This document shows positions 47,574 through 55,764 of a stretch of 64,000 bases of DNA, in pieces (position 1 is the stretch's first letter; each line of letters starts with the position of its first letter). The position numbers and the translations under genes were made by a program. The DNA is from Candidatus Nitrotoga sp. AM1P. GTDB taxonomy: Bacteria > Pseudomonadota > Gammaproteobacteria > Burkholderiales > Gallionellaceae. The stretch spans positions 1,178,001 to 1,242,000 of the forward strand of contig NZ_AP019547.1 in NCBI RefSeq assembly GCF_013168275.1, in the 5' to 3' direction. Under the pieces are notes generated by a model, which saw nothing but the letters and a program-made list of their open reading frames with translations, did no database searches and was not told the origin of the DNA.

Positions 47574-47616
47574 TAACAACGCTGAATAATTTTCATAAAC
47601 TGCCAAGGTAATTTAA

Positions 47617-48045
47617 ATGAGAACGAGTGCACGTAATACGTTGAAAGGAATTGTTGAAACAGTTATCGATGGAATTGTTAATTCAGAGGTTACACTTAGA
47701 TTAGAAAGTGGTACTGCTGTATATGCTATTGTAACAATTGAAAGTGCACGGTTACTCGGTCTTGTGCCAGGAAAAGTTGCCTATGCGTTAATCAAATCAT
47801 CGTGGGTGATATTGGCACTGGCGGACGAAAAGATCACAACCTCGGCACGTAATCGACTGTGCGGAGTGGTCAGCAGAATCGAAAAGGGTGCGGTAAATAC
47901 TGAAGTGGCAATTGATCTTGGCAATGACAATAGTCTGGTTTCAATCATCACCAATGAATCGCAAAATTTCCTCAAATTCTCGATTGGTAGTCCAGCTTGT
48001 GCATTAATCAAAGCTTCTCATATTCTTCTTGCCGTTGATGAATAA
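47617..48045 (+). CDS. Tandem-Mop molbindin paired with the stand-alone HTH protein
   Basis: The 142-residue protein consists of two Mop/TOBE domains, MRTSARNTLKGIV (residues 1-68) and TSARNRLCGVV (about 73-142). This is the minimal dimop length. ATG 47617 is preceded by AAGGTAATTTAA. It may bind molybdate as a buffer or act as the ligand-binding partner of the HTH protein just upstream, which lacks its own sensor. A terminator follows 21 bases after the stop. Confidence 0.87.
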   Translation: MRTSARNTLKGIVETVIDGIVNSEVTLRLESGTAVYAIVTIESARLLGLVPGKVAYALIKSSWVILALADEKITTSARNRLCGVVSRIEKGAVNTEVAIDLGNDNSLVSIITNESQNFLKFSIGSPACALIKASHILLAVDE

Positions 48046-48066
48046 CTGTAAAAGATAAGTAGTATT

Positions 48067-48090
48067 ACCGCAACTTTTGCGGTTTTTTTT
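48067..48090 (+). terminator. Rho-independent terminator
   Basis: ACCGCAA (48067-48073) pairs with TTGCGGT (48077-48083) across a 3-base loop, followed by a run of eight Ts. It separates the HTH/molbindin unit from the porin-modABC unit. Confidence 0.85.
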
Positions 48091-48096
48091 AATTAT

Positions 48097-48120
48097 CGTT
48101 GTATATATTTTTATATTTCG
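48097..48120 (+). promoter_or_regulatory. Candidate ModE operator 4 (porin-modABC)
   Basis: CGTTGTAT (48097-48104), an 8-base spacer and ATATTTCG (48113-48120) repeat the 8-8-8 layout, with a right half nearly identical to operator 3. It lies 28 bases before the porin gene, in line with ModE repression of molybdate uptake genes. Confidence 0.6.
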
Positions 48121-48148
48121 AGTTTAGATAGTTTACTCAGGGGAGATC

Positions 48149-49888
48149 ATGATCAAAACTTTTTATTGCCCATTAGGCAAAAAAATTAATAAGGCTAGCA
48201 ATTTCAACAAGATTACAAAATTAATAGAATTTCGAGATTTAAATATTTTCAAAATTAAAATGTCTGAATCGAGTATAAGAACTGGCATTCTGGCGAGTAG
48301 TTTGTTAGTGGCATCCCCCTATTCCGCGGCGCTGGAAAATATGCAGTTAAAACCACAAAAAGAGGAATCAAACCAGGAAATATCGGCAATAGAACAACCG
48401 CTGGTCATTGCCCAAGCGGATACCGCCTTGCCAGTACAAAAAACGACTAAAACTGAAACATCAGAAGTTAAAGCCCCCGCTAAGGCTCCGGCTCAGACGC
48501 CTAGTTATTATGTTCAATTTCGTAGTTCTGGCTTAGCCATACAAACTGAACCCCCTCGCTATGTCAAGCAAGCCAATAAAACATGGCTTAAAGATATTGA
48601 CGGTTGGCAAGATGTTAATTGGTTGGACATTGGTGTGGAAGCTCGACTTCGTTATGAATCTCGTGAAAATGACTATCGCCGAAAAACAGATACAGTGGAT
48701 GAACCCATTTCATTACGAACACGCCTTTATGCTGCTGTAAAAAACAAATTTGACCCATTACGCGCTACCTTTGAATTCCAGGATTCTAGACGTTTTAACC
48801 AGGGATACCCGTATACCAATTTGGAGGTCAATAAAACAGAATTTATTCAAGGTTATGGAGAACTGTTCTTTAAAGATGCGCTGGGGGTAGATGATCGGGG
48901 CAACGACAGGCCGCTCAGCCTGCGAGCGGGGCGTATGGCTTTTGAGTTAACAGATAAACGCTTGGTTGCACGAAATGAATATCGTAATACCACGAATAAT
49001 TTCCAAGGTTACCGTGCAGTTCTAGGCCAGAAAAATAGCGACTGGCAAGGAACTGTCTTTGCCTTTAATCCAATAGTTCGTTTTATGGAGCAAGCGGACA
49101 AAGCCAATGAAGCTCAGTGGTTCTACGGGGCTATGTTTGATGTGCGCAAATGGTCAAACGTGGTCACATTCCAACCTTATTACTACTTACTACAACAAAA
49201 TGGCAGTAAGGTAAAATATGCTTCGACGGGCGCACTTGCCACCGCAGCCGACAAAACAAATCGTGAAATTAACACTGGGGGCTTGCGGGCCTATGGGATA
49301 GTAGCCAATACCGGCATCGACTGGGACTTGAACTATGTCAAGCAATGGGGTACCGATAACAAACAGGATCACGATGCCTATGGTTATAACATGGAATCAG
49401 GCTATACCTTCAAGCATGCATGGAAACCCCGTGTCATGGCTAATTTAAGCTATGCCAGCGGCGATAAAAATCCAAATGACAATAAAAGTCAACGTTTTGA
49501 GCGTTTATTCGGCTTTGCCAGACCGTGGTCCCACACTGATTATATCCAGATGGAAAATATCCGCGCCACTAAGATTCGCGGAGAACTCAACCCTACCGCT
49601 ACCTTAAAACTTGATTTTGGCTATAGCTGGTACAAACTGGCCAGTGCTACAGACCGCTGGGCTGGGGGAAACAACTTACGCGACGCAACGGGAAAAAGCG
49701 GCAAGGATATAGGTGATGAATTTGACATGCGTGCACAATTTCCAGTCAATAAACACTTATCGATGGTTGTAGGCTATTCCTACTTCATGGCGGGAGATTT
49801 TGCCAAAGCAACATCCCAGAAAGTAATGCCTGGACGAGGGGAAAACTCACACCTAGTGTGGATAGACGCTACTGTAGTTGCATTTTAA
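48149..49888 (+). CDS. Alginate-export-type outer-membrane porin in the modABC operon
   Basis: The 579-residue protein has a long basic N-terminus, a hydrophobic signal (GILASSLLVASPYSAA) and a Pro/Ala/Gln-rich linker. A beta-barrel follows with VEARLRYESRENDY, LRAGRMAFELTDKR and a closing aromatic strand (LVWIDATVVAF). This is the AlgE/alginate-export barrel group, used by many bacteria for uptake of small anions or acids. ATG 48149 has a strong AGGGGAG site. Only 27 bases separate it from modA, so it is probably the outer-membrane entry route for molybdate, which is inference from context. Confidence 0.8.
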   Translation: MIKTFYCPLGKKINKASNFNKITKLIEFRDLNIFKIKMSESSIRTGILASSLLVASPYSAALENMQLKPQKEESNQEISAIEQPLVIAQADTALPVQKTTKTETSEVKAPAKAPAQTPSYYVQFRSSGLAIQTEPPRYVKQANKTWLKDIDGWQDVNWLDIGVEARLRYESRENDYRRKTDTVDEPISLRTRLYAAVKNKFDPLRATFEFQDSRRFNQGYPYTNLEVNKTEFIQGYGELFFKDALGVDDRGNDRPLSLRAGRMAFELTDKRLVARNEYRNTTNNFQGYRAVLGQKNSDWQGTVFAFNPIVRFMEQADKANEAQWFYGAMFDVRKWSNVVTFQPYYYLLQQNGSKVKYASTGALATAADKTNREINTGGLRAYGIVANTGIDWDLNYVKQWGTDNKQDHDAYGYNMESGYTFKHAWKPRVMANLSYASGDKNPNDNKSQRFERLFGFARPWSHTDYIQMENIRATKIRGELNPTATLKLDFGYSWYKLASATDRWAGGNNLRDATGKSGKDIGDEFDMRAQFPVNKHLSMVVGYSYFMAGDFAKATSQKVMPGRGENSHLVWIDATVVAF

Positions 49889-49915
49889 TTCCAACCAATG
49901 AAAAGGAGCTTTACC

Positions 49916-50680
49916 ATGATTAAAATTTTTCACACCTTTGCTATCGCAGTAGCATTCGCATTGGGATCCAGCATCGCCATGGCGGAAAACATCACGATTG
50001 TCGTCGCTTCCAGTATGAAATTCGCTATGACCGATATCGTGAATAAATTTAATGCCGAACACCGCAATGATGAGGTAAAGACTATCTATGGCGCATCAGG
50101 AAAGTTCACCTCACAAATTCAGAATGGTGCGCCTTTTGATATGCTTTTTGCGGCGGACACTAATTTTCCGCAGATACTGAAGAATGAGGGGCTAACAAGC
50201 ACTGATCCAGTAGTTTATGCGATTGGCCGACTGGTAATTTGGTCTTCAACGACGGATGCCACTAAGCTGGCCCTGCAAAAACTGTCTGAATCGACCATTC
50301 GTAAACTGGCCATCGCCAACCCCGAAATTGCACCCTACGGTATGCGTGCCAAAGAAGCGATGAAATCAGCCGGAGTGTGGGAAAAAATCAAGGACAAGCT
50401 CGTCTTTGGTGAAAATGTTGAACATACCGCACAGATGGTAAGTACCGGGGCAGCCGATGCCGGGCTTATTCCCCTTTCGCTGGCGCTTAATCCTACAATG
50501 GTTAAACAAGGTGGCTATAGCTTGATTGATGACGGTCTTCATGAACCATTGGCCCAAGCCTTCGTAATCACTAAACGAGCGAAGGACAGTGTACTGGCAC
50601 GGCAATTTGCGGCTTATTTCCAGACGCCCGAATCGCGCAAAATCGTGGAAAGCTATGGTTTTGTGGTGCCTAAAAAATAA
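49916..50680 (+). CDS. modA: ModA, periplasmic molybdate-binding protein
   Basis: The 254-residue protein (ATG 49916 behind AAAAGGAGC; an ATG at 49898 lies upstream of that site) has a signal peptide ending SSIAMA. The ModA pattern follows: VVASSMKFAMTDIV, YGASGKFTSQIQNGAPFD and FAADTNFPQIL. The serines in these loops normally hold the oxyanion. It delivers molybdate or tungstate to ModBC. It follows the porin and precedes modB by 11 bases. Confidence 0.93.
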   Translation: MIKIFHTFAIAVAFALGSSIAMAENITIVVASSMKFAMTDIVNKFNAEHRNDEVKTIYGASGKFTSQIQNGAPFDMLFAADTNFPQILKNEGLTSTDPVVYAIGRLVIWSSTTDATKLALQKLSESTIRKLAIANPEIAPYGMRAKEAMKSAGVWEKIKDKLVFGENVEHTAQMVSTGAADAGLIPLSLALNPTMVKQGGYSLIDDGLHEPLAQAFVITKRAKDSVLARQFAAYFQTPESRKIVESYGFVVPKK

Positions 50681-50691
50681 CAGATTGGAAA

Positions 50692-51417
50692 ATGGATGTT
50701 GGAGTATTGATATTGGAATACTTAAGACAAAGCTTGAGTTTGAGTGCAGAGGATTGGACGGCAATCTGGCTTACGCTCCGGCTTTGTCTATACACCACCT
50801 TAATTTTAATGGTGATTGCCACACCGATTGCGTGGTGGTTGGCTAGCGGGCGTTCTACCTATCGAACCGCCGTGCAGGCTGTGGTTGCCTTGCCGCTGGT
50901 ATTACCACCCACCGTGCTTGGATTTTATCTCTTGATCACGCTTGGCCCGCGCGGCTTCATCGGCGGAGCGTTAGAGGATATGGGGCTCCATCATCTTGCC
51001 TTTACTTTTGAGGGCATATTGATCGGCTCAATATTGTATTCCATGCCATTTGCCGTACAACCCTTGCAGCAAGCCTTCACTAATCTGGGGCGACGCCCGA
51101 TCGAGGTGGCGGCTTCGCTGGGGGCTGGTCTAATAGATCGTTTCATTAGCGTCATTTTACCGATGACCAAAGGGGGCTTTATCGTCGCCATGACGCTCAC
51201 TTTCGCTCACACCATGGGCGAGTTCGGGGTCATCCTGATGGTGGGCGGCAATATTCCGGGCGTGACCCACGTCTTATCAACCACAATCTATGGCTATACT
51301 GAGGGCATGCAGTATGCCGCTGCGGGAAGACTGAGTCTGATGCTATTGATCTTCGCATTTATCGTGCTGTTTGTGGTGTACCGGTTTAATCGAGGTTTTG
51401 AGATGGTAAAACCATGA
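50692..51417 (+). CDS. modB: ModB, molybdate ABC transporter permease
   Basis: The 241-residue permease has five to six membrane segments, the ModB pattern PLVLPPTVLGFYLL, and the EAA loop EVAASLGAGLIDRFISVILP, which contacts ModC. It forms the inner-membrane channel for molybdate. Its stop overlaps the modC start by 4 bases. The first residues are uncertain: ATG 50692 is used here, but TTG 50707 would also fit. Confidence 0.93.
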   Translation: MDVGVLILEYLRQSLSLSAEDWTAIWLTLRLCLYTTLILMVIATPIAWWLASGRSTYRTAVQAVVALPLVLPPTVLGFYLLITLGPRGFIGGALEDMGLHHLAFTFEGILIGSILYSMPFAVQPLQQAFTNLGRRPIEVAASLGAGLIDRFISVILPMTKGGFIVAMTLTFAHTMGEFGVILMVGGNIPGVTHVLSTTIYGYTEGMQYAAAGRLSLMLLIFAFIVLFVVYRFNRGFEMVKP

Positions 51418-52484
51418 CCTTGTCGGTACGTGCCCGAATTACCCATTCAAATTTTATTTTTGATGTCGACGTTGATTGGCCAGCGGAAGGTGTCACCGTT
51501 CTGTTTGGACGTTCCGGCTCGGGTAAGACGACATTGCTGCGACTGATTGCCGGTCTGGAGCGTCCGAACGACGCGCGCGTCAGCTTTCGTCATGAAGTTT
51601 GGCTGAATGGACGCCACTGGGTTCCATTGCATCGGCGACGGATCGCCATGGTTTTTCAAGAGGCCAGTTTATTACCCCATCTGTCTGTACGCGAAAATCT
51701 CCTCTACGGTTACAAACGCACACCAATTGCGGAGCGTAAACTCCATCTGGATGAAGTGGTTCGTATGTTGGGCATCGAAAATATTATTGAGCGTAATATT
51801 AATAAACTTTCCGGTGGAGAGCGTCAGCGTGTTGCGTTGGGGCGTGCGCTGTTGACCAGTCCGCGCCTGCTCTTGATGGATGAGCCCCTTTCGGCGCTCG
51901 ACACGCAAACCAAGCGTGAGATTCTCCCCTATCTCGAGCGCCTGGTTGAAGAAGCGGATGTACCGATTGTCTATGTTACCCATGCGCCCGCCGAAGTAGA
52001 GCGTCTTGCAAACCGGGTGGTGTTTCTACGGGATGGACGCATTGATCGCGTTGAAACGCTTAAACACACCTTATCTCGGTCGGATTCCCCGCTGTTTCAC
52101 GATGATGGTGTGGTGTCAGTTATCAAGGGCCAGCTGGGGCAGAAAGAGCATGGGTTAACGTCTTTTTATGTTGGCCAGGATTGTTTTTGGTTGAGCACCC
52201 CTATTTATTCAGACAGCGTTGGCAAGTCACAACGTTTGCGTATTCTTGCGAAGGATGTTGGGATCGCGCTCACGAAACCGGAGAACACCAGTCTGTTGAA
52301 TGTATTGCCCGTGACCGTGCAGCGTATAGACCCCGCTCGTGAGGGGCACGTGCTGCTGGGTTTACGGTTAAGTGAAGGGCAAAATCTGTTCGCTGAAATC
52401 ACTGCATGGTCACGTGATCGACTCGACTTACGCAAGGGACTTATCGTGTATGCCATGATCAAGACGGTTGCGTTGGCAGAGTAA
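51414..52484 (+). CDS. modC: ModC, molybdate ABC transporter ATPase
   Basis: The 356-residue ATPase has Walker A GRSGSGKTTLL (about 33-43), signature LSGGERQRVALGRAL and Walker B LLLMDEPLSALD. A C-terminal TOBE/Mop-like domain follows from about residue 290, as in other ModC proteins, where molybdate binding inhibits transport. It closes the porin-modABC operon. All catalytic motifs are intact. The next gene is convergent, and I see no obvious terminator in the 80 bases between them. Confidence 0.93.
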   Translation: MTLSVRARITHSNFIFDVDVDWPAEGVTVLFGRSGSGKTTLLRLIAGLERPNDARVSFRHEVWLNGRHWVPLHRRRIAMVFQEASLLPHLSVRENLLYGYKRTPIAERKLHLDEVVRMLGIENIIERNINKLSGGERQRVALGRALLTSPRLLLMDEPLSALDTQTKREILPYLERLVEEADVPIVYVTHAPAEVERLANRVVFLRDGRIDRVETLKHTLSRSDSPLFHDDGVVSVIKGQLGQKEHGLTSFYVGQDCFWLSTPIYSDSVGKSQRLRILAKDVGIALTKPENTSLLNVLPVTVQRIDPAREGHVLLGLRLSEGQNLFAEITAWSRDRLDLRKGLIVYAMIKTVALAE

Positions 52485-52565
52485 ATGTATTCCGGGTATG
52501 TTGAAAATAGCGAAATAAATGGAATTAGGGCTCAATTTTATCTTTTAGAGAAGGGTTTAATTTCG

Positions 52566-53645
52566 TTAATGTGAGCCTAATGAAGGTTTACTGGCTTTCT
52601 TTCTGTTCAGCGTCGGTATTATCTCCTGGGCAAAGAGAAGCAGCGAGCGATGCAGGGCCACTGGTGGCAGATAACCAAAAAAGGCGGGTAGCAAGTTGAA
52701 GTGACGAATGCCTATGCTGTCGCGCAACTCGATTATTTTTTGACGGCAAGTGTCTGGAGAACCGGCCACAACCATATGCTTGATAAACAAATCTGGTTCG
52801 AGATTAGCCATGTCAATCACGCCTTTTGCCCGTTGGGACTGCCCCACCATGCGCAGTTTGGCCAGCAATTGCGGCAGTACCGGCAACAAATCACGTCGAG
52901 CGGCTTCATCTGATTCGGCGACATAAGTGAAACGTCCAAAAGGTACCATTGACGGATCGCCCCCGGCTTCAACGAAGCAAAGCAAATTATCGCGCGCATG
53001 GGCCGCCGACTGGATGCCGTGAATGATTAAACAATGTCCGTTAATGGCAGTCCAGCGTACCATTTCCTCGCTGTAGCTACCGATGTACAGTGGTAAATGT
53101 GGCTGTTGTACAGGTTTCGGCTGCACGTCGAGCGGCGCTCCGGCCACCATTATTGGGTGCTTTCCCCAACAATCCAGGACTTGTTGCAGTACAGAAGGAA
53201 AATCCTTGGATGCTTTCACCCTGTCTACCCCAAATGCCTCAAGATACCGTTCGTTACCTCCACGAGAGACGCCGAAATCAACCCGGCCGCGTGACAAACA
53301 ATCCAGGCTGGCCAGTTCTTCAGCTAGCCTGATCGGGTGGTGCAACGGTAACAGCAATACCGAAAAACCTAAGCGGATGGTACGAGTGCGCGCTGCCATC
53401 GCCGCCGCTGCCACCAGCGGCGATAATACATAACGACCGCCGTGGCGCTTTTGCCGCGACTGAAAATGCTCTTCATTCAGCCAGAGGGAATGGAAACCTT
53501 GACGCTCGGCACGCCGAGCCAAAGCTGGCCACAATGCCGGGGCACTTGATTCAAATCCAGCGCCTGAACCGGAAAGTCCAAAGACCATGTCTTGTTTGCT
53601 AACGAGTTCGGGACTTTGCGAGTTAGTAATAGATTTTTTTTTCAT
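52566..53645 (-). CDS. Luciferase-like (LLM class) flavin-dependent oxidoreductase
   Basis: The 359-residue protein is a bacterial luciferase-like TIM barrel: FHSLWLNEEHFQSR near the N-terminus, RLGFSVLLLPLHHPIRLAEE and GRVDFGVSRGG follow. Such enzymes use reduced flavin (FMNH2 or F420) to oxidise small substrates; the actual substrate is unknown. It ends the long minus-strand metal-chelate operon, 44 bases after the ABC ATPase. In that context it could modify or break down a chelator, but this is only a suggestion. Confidence 0.82.
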   Translation of the reverse strand: MKKKSITNSQSPELVSKQDMVFGLSGSGAGFESSAPALWPALARRAERQGFHSLWLNEEHFQSRQKRHGGRYVLSPLVAAAAMAARTRTIRLGFSVLLLPLHHPIRLAEELASLDCLSRGRVDFGVSRGGNERYLEAFGVDRVKASKDFPSVLQQVLDCWGKHPIMVAGAPLDVQPKPVQQPHLPLYIGSYSEEMVRWTAINGHCLIIHGIQSAAHARDNLLCFVEAGGDPSMVPFGRFTYVAESDEAARRDLLPVLPQLLAKLRMVGQSQRAKGVIDMANLEPDLFIKHMVVAGSPDTCRQKIIELRDSIGIRHFNLLPAFFGYLPPVALHRSLLLFAQEIIPTLNRKKASKPSLGSH

Positions 53646-53689
53646 AAATGATCTCCTTTTAGATAAGCAAGATAAGAGAGCTGTAGATT

Positions 53690-54454
53690 TCAGATGCGGG
53701 GTACGCAGGCAACCGGCTTACCGTGAATTGCTACCACGTCAATTGCAGTGCAGTACAAGTCTGACAACATTTCGGAACGAAGGACTTCGGCTGCTTGACC
53801 CGCTATAGCAATACGTCCATTTGCGATGGTGACAACACGCGTACCGAGAAGTAATGCATGTTCAGGCTGGTGGGTAGTGAAAAGTATCGCCATGCCGTCT
53901 GCGGCAAGATCACGGATAGTACATAGGACGCGTGCTTGATTGCCAAGGTCAAGGCTTGCAGTCGGTTCATCCATCAGGAGAATGCGTGGCTCCTGTGCTA
54001 ACGCGCGAGCGATCAGGGCCAGTTGGCGCTCACCCCCACTAACTTGGTTAAAGGGTCGTTGTGCGAGGTGATCAATTCCAATGCGGGCCAATGCCGAGTA
54101 TGCAATATGTCGGTCATATTGCCCGGGCAGGCCCAGTGGTGTCAGGTGCGGCGTGCGCCCCATCAGAACCATGTCTAAAAGTGTCAACGAACTATCGACA
54201 CTGGCTTGCGGCACATAAGCCATTATGCGTGCCAATTGACGTGCAGAGCTGAATACATAGCCATCAATGCACACCTTACCGCGTTCGGCGCGCAGGGCTC
54301 CGATCAGACAGCGCAACAAAGTTGTTTTGCCGGTGCCGTTAGGGCCGAGCAGACAAAGCATTTCTCCTGGCGTCAATGTAAGATTGATGCCATCCAGCAC
54401 GGGCGGCAGATCCGCGGCACGGCGATACACCAAGTTTTCTACTGTTAAAACCAT
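53690..54454 (-). CDS. ABC ATPase of the FecE/BtuD type
   Basis: The ~254-residue ATPase has Walker A GPNGTGKTTLLRC (about 37-49), signature VSGGERQLALIARAL and Walker B ILLMDEPTASLD. It belongs to the iron-siderophore/B12/molybdate-chelate ABC group that pairs with FecCD permeases. The start is ATG 54454, overlapping the permease stop by 10 bases. The identical TGGTT(T/C)T(A/G)A junction occurs at the other permease, whose ATPase is missing. It therefore probably powers whichever permease is functional in this operon. Confidence 0.88.
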   Translation of the reverse strand: MVLTVENLVYRRAADLPPVLDGINLTLTPGEMLCLLGPNGTGKTTLLRCLIGALRAERGKVCIDGYVFSSARQLARIMAYVPQASVDSSLTLLDMVLMGRTPHLTPLGLPGQYDRHIAYSALARIGIDHLAQRPFNQVSGGERQLALIARALAQEPRILLMDEPTASLDLGNQARVLCTIRDLAADGMAILFTTHQPEHALLLGTRVVTIANGRIAIAGQAAEVLRSEMLSDLYCTAIDVVAIHGKPVACVPRI

Positions 54455-54999
54455 TGACGTTTTATCCACATGAGAACAGTAACAAGTACGGATAACCCCA
54501 ACACTACAGGGATAAATCCCAGCGGTATTTCAGTAGAGAAAACATTACGAAAGAGATAATCAATCAGCAGTAGATAACCGTTAGCCAATATGGCTGATAG
54601 CAGTACTCTAGTGTGCATTGATCCATCTAGAAAACCGGCAAGGTGTGGCACGAGCAAGCCGGCCAAGCTGACCGCACCAACAATGCTGATTGCTATTGCT
54701 ACAGTCAGGCTCGCGACCAGCAGCACCAGTGCTGACTTCTGTGGCGGAAACATTTTCGACATATTGTGTGGCGATTTGAACGGCTCCGAAAGATTTGTCA
54801 TGGATTGTGGAGCGATCAGACGGGCCTGAATAATTTGGCCCAGCGTCTGACGTGCTTGCGACGACATTTGCAGAACAAAAGTAATGACGACAGCGGCCAT
54901 CAGGAAGACACCGAGTAACTGTACAGCTAATTGCGGCCAGCCGATTGGTAACATGCGTGGCAAACCACTAGTACTGTGTAATGCCTCTGTTGGTAACAT
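54445..54999 (-). CDS. Half-length FecCD-type permease
   Basis: The 184-residue protein contains one middle membrane segment (QLAVQLLGVFLMAAVVI), a stretch without similarity, and a good FecCD C-terminal part (IAISIVGAVSLAGLLVPHLAG ending in KRQWF). Normal FecCD permeases are ~330 residues with ten segments, so about half is lost. The ATG shares one base with the DUF364 stop (TAATG), so it is still translated. It is either a decayed duplicate or a small auxiliary membrane protein. Confidence 0.7.
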   Translation of the reverse strand: MLPTEALHSTSGLPRMLPIGWPQLAVQLLGVFLMAAVVITFVLQMSSQARQTLGQIIQARLIAPQSMTNLSEPFKSPHNMSKMFPPQKSALVLLVASLTVAIAISIVGAVSLAGLLVPHLAGFLDGSMHTRVLLSAILANGYLLLIDYLFRNVFSTEIPLGFIPVVLGLSVLVTVLMWIKRQWF

Positions 55000-55757
55000 T
55001 ACACTGCCTTCGTCAAACGCAAGGCAGCGCGCTTTATAGTTTTGCCAAAGAAGTGATCTCCGGAACTGACCTCGGCCAAGATTTCCAGTACCTCGTCCGG
55101 CGCCAGTATGCGGGTGCCTCCAACAACAGTAATGCCACGCCGTGCATAGGGCTCGAAGATCAGCGTCGCCGTCGGGCCGATCACTCCCGCCTCGGCTCGC
55201 AGCCGCAACCGCTTCAGCAGGCCGGTCAGCGTGCTATCGATTGGAGTGCTGGCGGTAGTGACGAATACATCGACACGAGATATCACCTCGGGCGCACGTT
55301 CGGTTAACACACCGAATGGCAGTTTCTCTGATACCAGCGTAGTCATATCGAGTTCGAGAACGTTAAAAGGGTAGCCGCTACTGATCAACTTACGCATGTA
55401 CAGCGGAAAGGCACCGACTAGCGCGACTCGCTGGCGGGGTGCCAGCAACAGCGCGTCGAAAGCATCGCCCTGGTGTAGATTGACCCGGGAAGACGTGCCG
55501 TCGGGCGACCAGGGCGATTCTGCCAAGACGTTCAGCATGGGCTGGGTTGAACTCGGACAAAACACCGTCTCAGGTACGCTTTTTATCGGTATCGCGCGCA
55601 AATCGCCGACGGGGTTATCAAAATCGGTGTCCGTAAAAAATATACCGAGTGTTGGACGTTCCAAATGTAATGAGCCAGCCTCGACCCCGAGACGGTCGAG
55701 CATGGCTGCGCGCAGTTCAGCAATGAGAGAGCAGGTCTTGGTTCTCGTTTCCATCAT
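54999..55757 (-). CDS. DUF364 protein (putative heavy-metal chelation domain)
   Basis: The ~252-residue protein (ATG 55757 behind GAGGGG) has the DUF4213/DUF364 layout: an N-terminal fold with GIFFTDTDFDN, then a Rossmann-like C-terminal part with RVALVGAFP, DVFVTTASTPIDST and TATLIFEPYARRGITVVGG. DUF364 has been called a heavy-metal chelation domain and is often encoded beside FecCD-type metal transporters; its reaction is unknown. It lies 7 bases after the methyltransferase-like gene and is coupled to the half permease. Confidence 0.82.
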   Translation of the reverse strand: MMETRTKTCSLIAELRAAMLDRLGVEAGSLHLERPTLGIFFTDTDFDNPVGDLRAIPIKSVPETVFCPSSTQPMLNVLAESPWSPDGTSSRVNLHQGDAFDALLLAPRQRVALVGAFPLYMRKLISSGYPFNVLELDMTTLVSEKLPFGVLTERAPEVISRVDVFVTTASTPIDSTLTGLLKRLRLRAEAGVIGPTATLIFEPYARRGITVVGGTRILAPDEVLEILAEVSSGDHFFGKTIKRAALRLTKAV

Positions 55758-55764
55758 GCGCCCC

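Noticed and set aside
47575..47593. Possible IS5 terminal repeat (aacgctgaataatt) between the HTH and molbindin genes
   Set aside because: Only 14 bases match, no transposase sequence is nearby and the genes on both sides are intact; chance is likely.
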